From NCBI GenBank assembly GCA_039654915.1, contig CM077596.1:76571751-76635750 (forward strand): a stretch of 64,000 nt of DNA, written 5' to 3'. Positions 1 to 12,779 of this stretch are shown here, one piece after another. A model generated the notes under the pieces. That model saw only the letters and a program-made list of their open reading frames with translations, was not told where the DNA came from and did not search any database. The first letter of the stretch is position 1; every line of letters starts with the position of its first letter. Origin of the DNA: Aquilaria yunnanensis. Taxonomy: Eukaryota; Streptophyta; Magnoliopsida; Malvales; Thymelaeaceae. The position numbers were made by a program, and so were the translations under genes.

Positions 1-774
1 CTAGAGTTCTTTTATGTTTCATGGATATCCGGATTTAATTGGTCATTTTTTTTTCATCCCCCTGTATTTAATTAATTGTATTGAAATGAACATACATTTA
101 ACAAGTTTCAGGGGTTTTTTTGGTGAGTCAACAAAGTTATGAACAGATAAAGTATATAGAACTTATAAAACTTTAGGATAAAAATTGACCTATTGTCTAG
201 AAAAAGTGCAGGAAGATCTGCTCCCACTTCCATTATTTGTACTGGTAGATGAAGGTCGGAGAAGGATGAATGGTAGCTTGTTTGGGAAGAAACTACATAC
301 TGGTGTGGTGATAGATTTTGAAAATATCCAACATAATCATTCGTCTTACATCACTTGCAAGATGGCTTGGGTTAGGACAACACATAAAGCACTACTGCAG
401 AGCAACATTAGTAAATAAATAAGTAAGTAAAAACACCAGTACCATTTTTCAATAATAAATACTCTTATGAGACATTAAATCAGCCTGCTATATATTTGTG
501 CTTAACTTGTCACCACTTTAGTTCTTGTTAGTCAAGCTATTTTCCTATTTCAAAAAAGGAAAACAATAATAATAAAAGGGAGTTATAATCAATGAAGCTG
601 TTTATATATATGTAGGATTACTATACGTAAGCAAATTAAAAAAAGAAGAGTTGAATAAATTGTTTTACGCATAACATTATATATATATAGGACTTGAGCA
701 CATACACTATTTGCATGCCCTTAATTTCATGTGGACAATGAGGAGAAACAACAAAATGCTCAAAACTTGTTATT
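1..774. other. Intergenic, no gene seen
   Basis: AT-rich DNA with short open frames only. None shows a recognisable motif or is joined to others by convincing splice sites. The segment lies upstream of the mannanase pseudogene and may hold remnants of its promoter. Confidence 0.5.
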
Positions 775-3246
775 ATGGCTTCCCAATTTTCTTTTCTTGT
801 GATGGCTACCCTTGTTCAAAGTGGCTTCGAAGCAGTGCCAAGCCCAAGCAAAGTTTTTTTTTTATGGAGATAAAAAGCCACCAATTTTTCTTAAAGGGGA
901 AGCCTCTGCTCCTGAATGGCTTCAACCCCTATTGGATGATGAACTATGGGGCTGACCCTTATGTGAGAAACAAGGTCACAGAAGTCCTCCAGCAAGCCTC
1001 CAAGTTCAACATGAACATTGCAAGAACTTGGGCCTTCAACAATGGCGATTACAAATGTGTATGTGTGTGTACACATCATATTGCGAAAATCTATATTTTT
1101 CTAATTAGTTCAAGATTTTCCTATGTGGTGTTTATAATTTATATATAGCTAGGCTAGCTAGCTTTTGTATGGCATTTTGTTAAATCATTTAATTATTAGT
1201 TCACATGGATTCAAGATTCAATCTTAATATATATGTTTTATTTTGATATTCATGTGAGTCTAAGAGTTACAAGATAATTATAGATAGGGTAATTAATAGA
1301 GTGTAATTTATTTGGAAGGAGTGTAATGATTGGACTTTGTGGCAACGGAGGCTGGGAAGTATAGAGTTTATTTGATTTTAAGTTTGGTGAACAATTATAG
1401 AGATTATGGTGAGAATGAGAGGTATTTGGAGTGGTGAGAGAAGGAAGCTAACACTTGAGCAGCGATGATGACTTTTACACCAACCCCTTGGTCAAACAAT
1501 TTTTCAAGAATCACATTAAGGTGATTGATCGCTTAAACCTTTGTACTTAATGTAAATAGTTGTTTGAAGCTATCTATAAAACTTTAATATGCAATAAACA
1601 TACGTAGCACTTGATCAAATGCATTATCGAGATTGTCTCTAAACTTATAAAGATTCTGAGAATAAAAAATATCAAAGATTGACAACTATTTATTGATTAA
1701 TTAATAAAGTATAAGGGTTTATTAAAATTAATTGAATAAAAATTGTAAACAAATTGAAATGGACGAATAATGGTCTAATTAAATAGATTCATGACACACA
1801 CACACTCACACACACACATAATGGTAATTGAAAATACAGGCAGTGGTTACAAGGGTGAATAACATTACGGGGAAGGCATATAAAGATGATCCAACAATAT
1901 TTGCATAGGAACTTATTAATGAACCTCGTTGCCCAACCAATCCCTCTGGAACTTTTCTATAGGTTACTTTCACCCTTAACATCCCCATCATGTCTTAATT
2001 ACTTCTAATATTCTTATCTCCAACTCCTCTGCCCCACTTTCTCTCGCCTTTACTTGGTATCCATATGTGTGATTCATATTAACTTGTTATTTATTTATTT
2101 ATTTCTTTTTCTCTTTTCCTTTTTCTATTTTTATAAGTTTAACATATCTAATTTTTATGTGTACTACATCTCATCATCCCATATGGAATCCCAGACCATT
2201 CAAATTAAGGTGAACAAACACTTATCTCTCAAGTGCCAATTGTAAAACATCAATTTGTTCATATGTTAATCAAGTTAGTCACAATATAATTTATTCCTTC
2301 ATTTGTCTCCATATATGGTCGTCTGGATCCAGTCTGATACTTTATATTTTTATAGTAACAAAATATTAGTATTTCATAATACATTGCATCCTACACTGTA
2401 CTTAAAACAACATTAGTTTACATACTCTTTGGCTACCGAACGGAAAACCATTTTTCCAATTTCTTTGTACTTAGGGGCTTATAGAAGAATGTTTTAGTAT
2501 GATTGAGGACAATTATGAATTCTCATTTTGATTTTTCACATAACTGGGTTAAGGAGATGGCGGCACATGTGAAGTCCATCGACCCTCACCATCAACTGGA
2601 AATAGGATTTGAAGGATTTTATGGAGAATCAAATCTAGAAAGGAAATGATACAACCCCAACAATTACCCCGTTGGCTCCAATTTCATTTCCACTAATCAG
2701 ATTCCTCAAGTTGACTTTGCCACTATCCATATCTACCCTGAACACTGGTAAATCAATTTTTCATGTTAGATTTATTTCGATAACTACTTATATTTCATTA
2801 TAGCATCCCTAAATTTCGTACGAAATTCTAAGGTTTGTTGTTGGAAAAATGACAGGCTCCCATCAACTAACTGAAGTGATGAAGCCTAATGGGATTTTGT
2901 GAGTAAGTGGATCCAAACCTATATCCAAGACTGTGACTTGGTTCTCAAGAAGCCTTTGCTCATAGGAGAGTTTGGGAAGTCCTTTAAATTACCTAGCTAT
3001 GGCTTGAAAAAAAGAAATTGGTACTTCCAGACCTTATATTGTGACATCTACAATAGTGCAAAAAACGGAGGCCCATTTGTTGGTGGCCTTTTTTGGCGGC
3101 TATTGTTCCTTAGGATGGACAATATGGGAGATGAATACCAAGTTGTCCTGGACCAAGATCCTTCCACTACAAGCCTCATTGCTGAACAGTCTCGCAAGTT
3201 ACAATCTATTGCACGAGGAAGCAAAATTTCTAAAGAACAATCTTGA
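775..3246 (+). pseudogene. Mannan endo-1,4-beta-mannosidase (GH5) pseudogene
   Basis: Family role: secreted plant GH5 mannanases cut beta-1,4-mannan in cell walls and seeds. Seen here: collinear blocks. The block at about 855-1060 contains NGFNPYW and ARTWAFNNGDYK. About 1355-1420 contains LILSLVNNY. About 1462-1510 contains DDDFYTNPLV. About 1855-1960 contains YKDDPTIFA followed by ELINEPR with the acid/base Glu. About 2553-2750 contains KSIDPHH and FATIHIYPEHW. About 2899-3230 contains LIGEFGKSF with the nucleophile Glu. Damage: TGG became TAG just before ELINEPR, there is a stop after NLERK, further stops and frame changes in the 1355-1510 block, and a frame change at a T-run near 856 that splits a hydrophobic leader from the mature part. 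Both catalytic Glu codons survive, but the frame is broken in several places. The family call is firm; the exon edges are approximate. Confidence 0.88.
1794..1819. repeat. (CA)n microsatellite
   Basis: A short CA dinucleotide run, interrupted once, within a former intron of the mannanase pseudogene. Confidence 0.85.
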
Positions 3247-4289
3247 CTGTAATGGACATGAGATATAAAGTTATTTCAAAGTTTGAGCACATGATGTGCG
3301 TCAATGTAAGAAAATATAGATAGCTGACATGTTTCTCATGTCACACCTTGTTCCTGATATAACCTAGTTTACATGAGAAAGAAAATATGTCTCAGGTGTA
3401 TCCTTAAACCAATATGTGTCAGGTATATCCTTAAACCTGTTGTTATTACTATATAGTAAAATTAATTACTATAAACCTTAATATTTATCTAAACACTAGT
3501 GCATAACTAGCTTGGAGGTTAACTATTTTAGTTTTATTCTTATAATTTTAAATTTGAAATGTATCAATTTTAGGGAAAAAAAAAAGCCAACTGGGACGGC
3601 CTCAAGCTTCCATATAAGTAGCAATTCATTATAACATTGATGAATTCCAACTAAACTAAAGTTAGCCCAATTGAACTTTATAACCTCAACCATCTTAAAA
3701 GCCTAACTAAAAAAAAAAAAAACAAAGAGAATAAAAGAATTACACACTGTCAAAATTTTGGGGGGAAAAGAAAAGAATAAAAAGAATATTCCTAAATATC
3801 GCAGCTAAAACAAAAAATTATTTGAAAGAAAATGAACTCAAAATAGATGAGCAAAATACATGCCGTTAGGTTTTGAAAGGGTAAGGTAATCAACAATATA
3901 CACCACAGACTTATGTGCGTGGCTTTTTCAATTTTCCTGCTTCATTTGTCAATATCCTTTTCCTTTCAGTCTGCTCAAATGATGGTTCCATCTTTTATTT
4001 TAGCATTTTCTAGCAATACTGTGATTCCAGATCGGATATAAAACCCTTCCGATGGCCTTTCTGCCTCTTCCACATTTTATAATTTTAAACAAACCAAAGT
4101 CCCATTTCTGTAAGAAAACCAGAAAACCACAATTCTATCTTTCTACTATGTCATTAAACTTACATCTTTGTTTGCGATAACCACATTTTTCCCGATTTTA
4201 GTGTTCTTGTCGATTATGTAATTCTTGTAATGTAGGGTGGAAACACATTATTACAAGCACTTAGGCCTATAGGTAGGTAGGTAGGAAAC
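3247..4289. other. Intergenic, no gene seen
   Basis: AT-rich DNA between two convergent pseudogenes, with poly-A runs near 3580 and 3710 and a short GGTA tetranucleotide run near 4271-4286. I saw no coding signal. Confidence 0.5.
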
Positions 4290-7200
4290 CTACGTGATCT
4301 TAGTATCTCTACCAACACCAAATGGAACTTTGCCTTCTGCTAAAAATGAGGCAATCTCAGCCTCAGTTTGGTAAACATCCGCACCCATCATTAGCACTTC
4401 CTGCATAACCAGGTTGATGAGTATTTAATTTGGTTTTAGACATGTAACATTTTCCTTTAATGGATAACCAACATAGAGACAGATGTTTCTTTGACCTTTG
4501 AGAATGGCTGAAGTGATACCACAAAAGAAAATACAAATTAACAAAAGACCATTTCATGAATGAAACAAAAACAAGGGCAAGGTACCTTGAGCTCTACCCC
4601 ATACTCTAGTCTTGAGCGAATCCAAATAATCAAATGTTCCACACTGCACTCCCTCAAAAAGCAGCCATCCGAGATTATAAAATTGATGATCTAAAATAGG
4701 CAGGAATTGCTACATGATATGAATCTCTACAAGGTGATGAAATTCAATTCACCAAAGAATGGATTTACATTTCATACTTGACATTGCCCTATTTTTGTTG
4801 GAGGTAGAAATCGAGGGTAGGTAAAAATGGGTTTCAATGGATCATAGAATTGAAACTTGGGAGGCTTTAAAAATAGTGGCAAATTTGATTAGTCTTTATA
4901 ACAAGGTTTGGAAAGAATGTTCAAAGAGAGAAGTACTTACTTGATCCGTAAGGGCTAAATTTGCATCAAAGAAGGATTTGATAGTCTCAATATCTTCCTA
5001 GTAGCCTTTGAATAAATGTGCCTGCAAAGAACATTAATTTAAGCAGTTAACAAAACTAAACAATGGTTAGTTTGATTATGATCAGCAAGTAGTTATCTGA
5101 TCACATGGCAAAAAATAAACAAATATTGTTTCTTTAACCACCTTCTCAAATGTACCTTTACATTGTAATCTTTCATTGCCAATGGAATGATTTCAGACCC
5201 AAAATCATTTGTTGCAGGATGCAACCTAAAGAAGCAAAAAATTGTTAGAAAGAAATTCAAGTCATATTCAATGGAGCATAAAACACTTGAATATCCACTT
5301 CATCGTCCTTTTTGTATAAAGTTCCACTAGTGAACCTATTACTTTACTAGGCACCATATCAGCAGGGAAGAATTCTGGTTCATAAGTTGAGAGTTGAACG
5401 GTACAACAATTAAAACATTACATGGAAGCTTTTTCCTTTCCAACTTGATTACCTCAACAATTTTAATAGAACATCTGTCTTGAAAAGATATATACCCATT
5501 GATGCTATGAATGGAAATTTTGATGCTTCATGAGCAGGTAAGCCCATAGTTGTTGTATCTACTAGCTGTTAAAACACAAATTCTCCACCAACTTAGAGCT
5601 AGTTACATAACCTTTTTCTAAAACAAATATCATGTCAAAAGCATGAGGGGAACTAACCCACCATTGACCTTAAACTATCACCCTTAGGTTTTTCAAAGAA
5701 CTGTGAAATGTGACCTATTTGATCAACCTTTACCGAGCCATAATCAGAAGCACGACTGCAGGAATAAGAAATTGTTTCTTATAAGGAAGAATAAATGAAA
5801 AAGGAAAGAAAATAGTGAATGTGGAAAAACAAGCTAATTTACTGTACTGAGAATAATAAAAAAATCAGGCATATATTCAGTTAAAGATTAAAAACCAAAT
5901 GCACTTTGTATCCAAGACTCAGCCTGATGCTTAAGCTGGTCATTCGTTTTACTAACAAGGTCTAAGGTTCAAACTTCAAATAATCCCCCCTTTGTCAGTT
6001 GGTTTTACACATTTGTACCAAAAGAGGAGGGAAAAAATAAAAAATAAAAAAAATGTTGACTTGTACTAAAGCTACTTACAGTTCATCAACAGGGAGACAA
6101 CAAATAGTTATATCAGCACCTTATTCGATGTGCTTCTACAATAAACAACAGGCCTTTGTAAAAAATAACACAAAAAAATGAAAGAAAAAAAAAATAACCA
6201 AATTAGAAGTTTTCTTCTACCTGTAAGAAATCCATGTAATCCATTCGATACAAATGATCGCCTAATAATATTAGAAGGTTCTCGATATGTCTAAGCTTGG
6301 CATCCTGCAGAAATCTCCATAAATCAATGTTCACATTGTCTTAAGGAAAGTGATGGTTTTACTATTACATTTCTAGTTATCAAATAACCTGAATTTGTAG
6401 ATTTTTATAAATATTATATTGATATAATAATATCTTTCTCTTTCAAACAATGGAAATTTTAAAGAAGAGCACCTAAAAATAGTAGCAAAAGAAGAAAAAA
6501 AAGCTTGACACTACCTCAAATAGCCAAATGAATTGTCTTACTGCGTCTGCAGTGCCCTGAAACCATTTCTTTCCTGATTCTCCAGGTGTTTGAGTAGCTG
6601 CTAATACCTGTTGAAACAATAGAAAATAATTAAGAGTCCACAACACAACAACATAAAAAACAAAAAAATGAGCCCTATCTTAACAATAATGCACCTTTGG
6701 CTACCTTCCCTAATGACATTTCAATGACTCTCATTTTGTTTATTTTTTTAATTAGCCAATAACACACTTCATTGTAGACTCAAAAGACATATTTCTAATA
6801 CAATCTGTTTGGATTTTGACAGTTCACCGCAAAAAATGATTAGGAACCACAGGTTTGTCTTTCATAAGCACTGGAGAAATTTTGAAGGACCATATTTTGT
6901 GTAATTCAGACCATAGTAGATTTTTTTTTTCCAAAAACAGATATTTGAAGCATACAAGATTTTTCAGAAACAAAATTCTAACTTGAACTTTGTGCACAGG
7001 CTATTAAAAGATCATCCCGCAATTTAGCGTGCTTAACATACCTCAACAAAAAAATCACCAAAGTTCAAACCATTTCCCATGCTATATGTTCGAGCTATAT
7101 GGCGGTTGAGAGATTGAGAATTGAACTGGGTGAGAATGTAAATCTTGTTAATTCTACTGTTAATGCAGTTACTCATTGGGACACCTATCAGTCTATAACA

Positions 7201-7783
7201 TCCACCTATAGGCACCTGAAAGGCCACAAAATGTCAGGGACTTTCCAATGATATCCAGTTACAGACCAACAACTAATGCATCAAAACGTTAAATATAGCT
7301 CAGCTTACAGCTGGTTTTGCCCTTTTTCGAGTGAGAGGAAAAAGTCGAGTTCCAGCTCCACCACCTAGTATGATGGAGGCGATACTTTTGGGATCTGCCT
7401 CCTGTTTGTTAAACATGTGTTCTCGAAAAGACTGCATCCAAGTTTATATTTTGAAAGAAGCCCAGTTCAGGAATGCCTTATTAATCCCAAATGAAAATGA
7501 ATCAATACCACGAGCAATAATATTGTGCATCCAGGAAACAAGGACAAACATAAGTGGAAGTTACCATATAATTGTTAGCCACATTGGGAAGAGCAGAAGA
7601 AGCAACAATCCTTACAGCTATTTTGCCACATTTTTTGTGCAGCATCTTCAATTTTCCTATTCGAAAACCTGAGATTTCACTGTCTGATTTCTCTTTCCAA
7701 TTCGTATTGCCAAAGAGTGAGTAAGATGGACATATTTCTTTGTTGCACAATGGCCACTTAGGAGCATAACAAGAGCCCAACAT
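4290..7783 (-). pseudogene. ADP-glucose pyrophosphorylase large-subunit pseudogene
   Basis: Family role: the large (regulatory) subunit of plastid glucose-1-phosphate adenylyltransferase in starch synthesis. Read on the minus strand, blocks appear in gene order. About 7783-7565 is a transit-peptide-like start. About 7420-7310 has [21 protein letters not shown]. About 7216-7050 has [10 protein letters not shown] and [11 protein letters not shown]. About 6608-6515 has [14 protein letters not shown]. About 6305-6225 has [10 protein letters not shown]. Further blocks lie near 6120, 5755-5660, 5560-5450, 5225-5160, 5020-4950, 4680-4585 and 4400-4290. Damage: stops in the block near 6120 (HIE-stop-GADIT) and near 5000 (a stop replaces Trp in the GYWED-type motif). 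The exon that should carry the FYDP/PPTK region was not found, and the frame ends after DTKIT, losing the C-terminal beta-helix. LIDxPMSN has become LIGVPMSN. Sequence style is closest to the APL3-like large subunits (inference). Confidence 0.92.
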
Positions 7784-8860
7784 TTTTGTTTGGTTTAGTT
7801 ACTGGTCTTTCTTGTTCAAGAAATCTGCCTCTCAAAAACAAGAAAAGAGTCCAAAAATCATTCGTTGACACCTACATAGATGTTGCTTTTCTTTGAGTAG
7901 TTACAAAACAAAAGTTGACAAAAAAATCGATCACCTAACAGCCTACTAGATCTAACACCAATCGATGTCTATCGAGATTTGAAACCGAGTGGAAATTACA
8001 CTCAATCGATTGTAGAATTATATATTGCTCTCATAGTTTCCCATTTCCAAACAAAGAAAAGTGCACCTAGACAAGTAGGAAATTTTCCTCCCTACTTTTA
8101 CAATTAGAAGCAACAAATTGAGTGATTGAAAGTTGCCCCAAGATGGAGCAAGGAATGGGTCTGACAACAAGACCGAGAAAAGAAATTCACCTACTTGTTC
8201 CTTGTAGAAAACCAAACACTTCCCTCAATCCCAACTAGGTTTTCGAGATTCAGTACTAGCTTAGAGCAAAAGCCTTCGACTTTGCAATGGCAAAACAAAA
8301 TTAAGGCTGTCCACTGTTCCCTCTTCTTGGGTTTTACGTTTACCACGTAAAAAAAAAATGGAATACAAAACATTAAAGTTAACCAAAGCAAATATCTCAC
8401 CTTTGGGACTAAAAAGCTAGCCAAATTAGAATTTTTTGCGCTTGTGAGTTGTGACTGTGGAATGGCAAAAAGAAAAGAACTTTTTGGGTGAAAATTTGAA
8501 GATAAATTACTGTTCTTTTCCTTAGACTGCACTCACAAGTTGGAATCAAAACCAAAATAGTACTGCTTTGGCGGATCCTCTCATTTCTCATACTTGTGGA
8601 TCAAAAGTGGAAGATACGCAGTCTGTTACGCTGCCTAACTGCCCAAACTTACCGCTTTTGGCAATTTGGTTGTCAACCATTTCCCGCCCGCAAACAAGGC
8701 CATTTTAAAGACAGAGACATGCGACAAAAGTTTCAATTATGGATATGGGCATTAAGCTTGGTCGAACCGCCGTCAAATTATATATGCTAATCAGTGATGT
8801 AAAATTACGAATTGTGTTAGACCAATTTTTCTTAGATCGAATTTTTTTTCTTAATTTTCT
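7784..8860. other. Intergenic, no gene seen
   Basis: Upstream flank of the pyrophosphorylase pseudogene. Several overlapping minus-strand open frames are present (for example near 8191-8591), but their translations show no domain and they lack splice partners. I treat them as chance frames. Confidence 0.45.
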
Positions 8861-8861
8861 T

Positions 8862-8985
8862 TTGAGCCGAAAAGGATAACATGTTGTTTTTTTTGGGCCG
8901 AAAATGATAAAGTATTGGGCCGTTTTTTCTTTGGCCCTAAATTGTTTTTTATTGATTTTTTCTCTTGGGCTGAAAAGGATAAATT
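8862..8985. repeat. Degenerate tandem repeat (gccgaaaaggata motif)
   Basis: A phrase close to GAGCCGAAAAGGATAA recurs three times, near 8864, 8896 and 8967, separated by T-rich spacers. It precedes the inverted-repeat element at 9090 and may belong to its flank or to an older insertion. Confidence 0.5.
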
Positions 8986-9006
8986 ACATAATTGGTCATG
9001 TGCTAG

Positions 9007-9064
9007 TCTGTAATGATGTCTTCTGGTCCTCAAATTTCGAAAATAGACATTTTTACAATTTTTG
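9007..9064 (+). repeat. Direct repeat flanking a TIR element, copy 1
   Basis: This segment, starting GTCTGTAATGATGTCTTCTG, resembles 10261-10320, which starts GTCTGTGGTGATATCTTTTG, in the same orientation. The two copies lie just outside the inverted-repeat element at 9090-10182. Confidence 0.6.
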
Positions 9065-9089
9065 CTTTTTTTTTTTGGAAAAAATAGTG

Positions 9090-10182
9090 AATAAACCACT
9101 AAATTTTCCCAGTTAGCCCGATTCAACGACTAATGTTTTTTTTTGGCCAAATAAACAGCTATTGTTTCAAAATCAACCTAAAGAGGTCATTGGTCGTGAA
9201 CTTGCTGAATATTCTGTTTCAAAATAGAGAATATTCCATTAAAATTTACCATTTTAGTCTTTAAAATTTTTTAAATTTTCTATATTAGTCTATAACTTTA
9301 CATCCCATCTGTGAAGAACCAAGCACCGTTCGTGAAAACCAAGCAACAAAAGCAAATCTGGAAGAATAGACCATGATCGCCATCATCTCAATTCCCAGGT
9401 TCGCCCAATCTCTGCTGTTGCACCCACCTTCACCTCAGAAACAAATTAGTACCAATCAACGACCACTGGCACCAATTGAAGACGAATCAATGACTGCCCC
9501 TTGTGCCTACCTCTCCACCACTTGCAAGCCACCATAAGATATGGCCTGATCTCTCCACCGTCCATCCGTGATTCATCCGTCTGCGAGAAGATGATGCCAT
9601 GGCAGGCAAGCTCAAGGATGACGTCAAGGATAAGAAGCTTCAATCAATTGCGTTTGTTCTTTCCTTGTGGCTTGGCGATGAGGTCAGTTTGAGGAAGGCT
9701 TGAATCGTTATGAATGGCGAGGTAGAATTGTGTAGCTAGAGATGAATCGTTGTGAACAAAGAGGTGGAATCGTGTGCCAGTGGAGGCATACTCGTGCGAT
9801 GGTCACAGAAGGATAACAAACCATCACATGTTCAAAACTATAGAACTTGGCTTGAACAAAACCGACAACCTAGATTAAACAAAACACAAAACCTCAATTG
9901 AACTCCCATGCCCCAATTGAAGGAGAGTCAGTCAAACCTGCTTTTGAAACGCATGGTTCAAAATTGATGAATTGGATAACTGAAATTTGTGACGTCAGAG
10001 GGCATGAATTGGGTAATCATTGAAATAAAATAAAAAAGTTAGCAAAGTTTCTGGATTGAAAATTAATTAATCTTAACGGTAGTGGTGAATCATACTAACT
10101 CAATAACGTTAGTGGTTTATTTGGCAAAAAAAAAAAACATAAGTGGCTGAATCGGGCCAACTCAAAATTTTTGTGGTTTATT
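9090..10182. mobile_element. Putative non-autonomous TIR element with subterminal tandem repeats
   Basis: The left end (about 9090-9165) reads AATAAACCACTAAATTTTCC, then AGCCCGATTCAACGACTAATG, a T-run, then CCAAATAAAC. The reverse complement of about 10182-10095 gives AAATAAACCACAAAAATTTT, GGCCCGATTCAGCCACTTATG, a T-run, then CCAAATAAACCAC. The arms are therefore imperfect inverted repeats of roughly 80 bp, and the right arm carries a second partial unit. No transposase is visible inside. The interior (about 9300-9980) is less AT-rich than the flanks and may be captured sequence. I could not find a clear target duplication, so the superfamily is open. Confidence 0.6.
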
Positions 10183-10260
10183 TGTTATTTTTAACTTTTT
10201 TTTTTCCAAAATTGTTTTCTTTTGCCAAAAAAAAAAGTATTAGACAAGTAGTATTCTTTT

Positions 10261-10320
10261 TTGTCTGTGGTGATATCTTTTGGTTATCAAACTTCAAAAG
10301 TATGTATCTTTACCACTTTG
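10261..10320 (+). repeat. Direct repeat flanking a TIR element, copy 2
   Basis: Partner of 9007-9064, aligned over about 58 bp with scattered mismatches and small gaps. Together the pair suggests that the element sits between two copies of an older repeat, or that the repeat marks a larger composite insertion. Confidence 0.6.
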
Positions 10321-11874
10321 CCCTAAATTGTTTGTTTTTATGTTAGGCCCACGAATTTTAGTAAGACACTTAAGGCCCTAATTTATCCTGAAATCTTAAT
10401 TTCACCCTATTTGTCTTATATCGTAGGTTTTTTATTTACCAAAATTGTTACTAACACCTTTAAGACATTTCAATTATTTTTGTCAAATCTTTTGAATTAA
10501 TCATAACTTAAATTTTAAATTATAACTTTCATTAGTATTTTTCCTTATGTAAATATAATCAACATGAAAAAATTTGTATCTTTGTCAGTCATTCCACAGC
10601 GAATAGCACATAGTAATCTAGTTCAACCTAATTCACTTTTCCAGCGAGCCAGATATGGGTATGACGAGTAAAGCTTACAACTTAGGGCAGGTTGGTCTAA
10701 TCCAAGAACCTGTTTCTTCTAAGAATAAAAGAATTGGAATAAGGCTGGTCTGATAGTACCAACTTGAGGCTCATTTCAGGAGAACTTTTTATGAGTAAGG
10801 TTAAAGTTTTTTTAATGATTTATTAACTTTAGAGATTAAACTGTTAAAAATAAAAGCTAAACTACCCTTATATAGTTTTTTCCAAACTCTGACACTAGTT
10901 GTTAATAGTAATGTCAACACCCTTTTTAGAATTTTTAAAGCTCAGCTTGTAGCGGCCATGCTAAACTGCATGATTATGCCCATGTCTAATTTCAGTAGTC
11001 AAGCAATATGGTTTCTTGATCAACAAGAAAAACACATGTGTCTTCTTTTGTTTCACTATGATTGATTGGTCATCTATGTACTTTGTAATTCATACCAATA
11101 CCTGATATTCTGGTGATGTGTTTTGTATTAGTACTTTTTCCCTTATAAAAGTCAAATAAAAATTACACGGTGATCACCTTGCATTATTTTGTTGTGTTAT
11201 CAAGTATAAGAAGCTTCTCATATTTAAAACAATGTGTTGAATTTGAATCTCATGAATGGAATTAAGATCTACAGTGGCTATTAGATATTGGGCGGTCCTA
11301 GACAAAAAAAAATTCTTAAACATTTGTTCAACTGGGTGGAGTAAGTAATTCATTTCATATTTCCCAACATGTTCATCAAGATGTATAAAAAAGTTATCTC
11401 TAAGTATAAAATTTTCCACCTTTATCAATAATTTGTAACTAATAGCCAATTGATTTCACATTTTTGCATTTTAGAAACGCATTTCTTTCAATCAAAGTTA
11501 CGGGTCAACATTTACCTAAATTCTAAATAAGCAAGAATAACTTTAAAATTACACCTTATGTCATTCCTCATCTGTTCAAGTCTGCTAGCTGCTTAGATGA
11601 AGATTAACTCATGCCACTGCCTCGCCTGCTACCCTAAACCTCAATGATGACCTTCATTGGTATAGCCTTACTCTAATGCGTCACCTAGTCCGACTCGTGG
11701 CTGTGATTCACCTATCCTGATCCAATGAAAATAATCCTCACCCAGATCCGTGCACGAAGATGCTTGTGCAACTTAAATTTGTAGATGAAGGCATGGAATC
11801 GATTGAAAACAAATCAAGTTTGTTGGGTGGTGCTTTATTGCAACATGGAATTTGACATTCTCATGGTCCACCGT
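10321..11874. other. Intergenic, no gene seen
   Basis: AT-rich sequence. A 91-codon minus-strand frame at 11174-11449 shows no motif and no splice partner. I see no RNA gene or bounded repeat. Confidence 0.45.
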
Positions 11875-12038
11875 CTTGAATTTATGGATGAAGGCTTGAA
11901 ATTGTGTCAAAAATTTAAAACCGTGCAAGGTTTGACCGGACAACATGAGAAGGGGTCTTGAATTTATGGACGAAGGCGTGAAATTTTGTCAAAATTTTAA
12001 AACTGTGCAAGGTTTGACGGGACAGCATGGGAGGGGGT
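11875..12038 (+). repeat. 82-bp tandem duplication
   Basis: Two adjacent copies start CTTGAATTTATGGATGAAGG (11875) and CTTGAATTTATGGACGAAGG (11957), a period of 82 bp. Both continue through a GTGCAAGGTTTGAC phrase with few mismatches. The segment is non-coding. Confidence 0.88.
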
Positions 12039-12679
12039 TGGAGAGATGCAACGACATGGTTTAAGTCCATGACAGGTTTTGAACAATGATGAGACAGACG
12101 ATAATGATAGGGGTAATTTTAAAATTGCGAAATGTGGGTTTAAGATGACTTGTGAATTAGCGAAACCTAACTCGATTTAACATGTTAACACAAACTAATA
12201 TACTTCAAACAAGTAGGCCAAACTGTTGCTGGTATTTTTTTTTAAAAAATTGCTAATCGTACTAAGCACCACATATAAAAATCATATTATATTCTAGTGA
12301 CAGGTATTTAGGTATAAAAAAATTGAGAAAAATTTAATTATATATATATATATAAATAAGGGAGTTTATGGTCTTTTTCTTAATTCGGTATGTGAAAGGA
12401 TATCATGTGTCTCTTTCTAAATTTTTTACAATATAACAATTATCTCTAAAAAGTGATATTTCCATTTTGTCCGTCATTAAACTTAACAAAATTAATAACA
12501 GTGTTAATCCCTTTCAATGGTTGGTTTCGGACATGGACTGCAAAAAAATTATACAGTCATTTAGGATTGGAATGGAAATAAAAGCCACCAATTTCTCTGT
12601 TGCCTAAATACGAAAAAGAAAAATTTCTCTATTGCCATATTTGTTATTTCCGGACAATCATGACTTTTGGGAAACCATT
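12039..12679. other. Intergenic with TA microsatellite
   Basis: AT-rich DNA with a short (TA)n run near 12340-12354. No gene is seen. It ends in the pyrimidine-rich stretch upstream of the BEL1-like remnant. Confidence 0.45.
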
Positions 12680-12719
12680 CTCTCTCCCTCTCTCTGTCTC
12701 TCTATCTCTCTCTCTCCAG
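12680..12719. repeat. (CT)n pyrimidine tract, former 5' UTR
   Basis: A run of TCTC repeats, interrupted a few times, about 60 bp before the first recognisable BEL1-like codons. Such tracts are common in plant 5' UTRs, so it is probably the leader of the decayed gene. Confidence 0.7.
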
Positions 12720-12779
12720 TTCTGAACCAAACCTGGTTTGGGATTCAATATTGATTCCTGAGTTTTCCTTCCTCATTTG

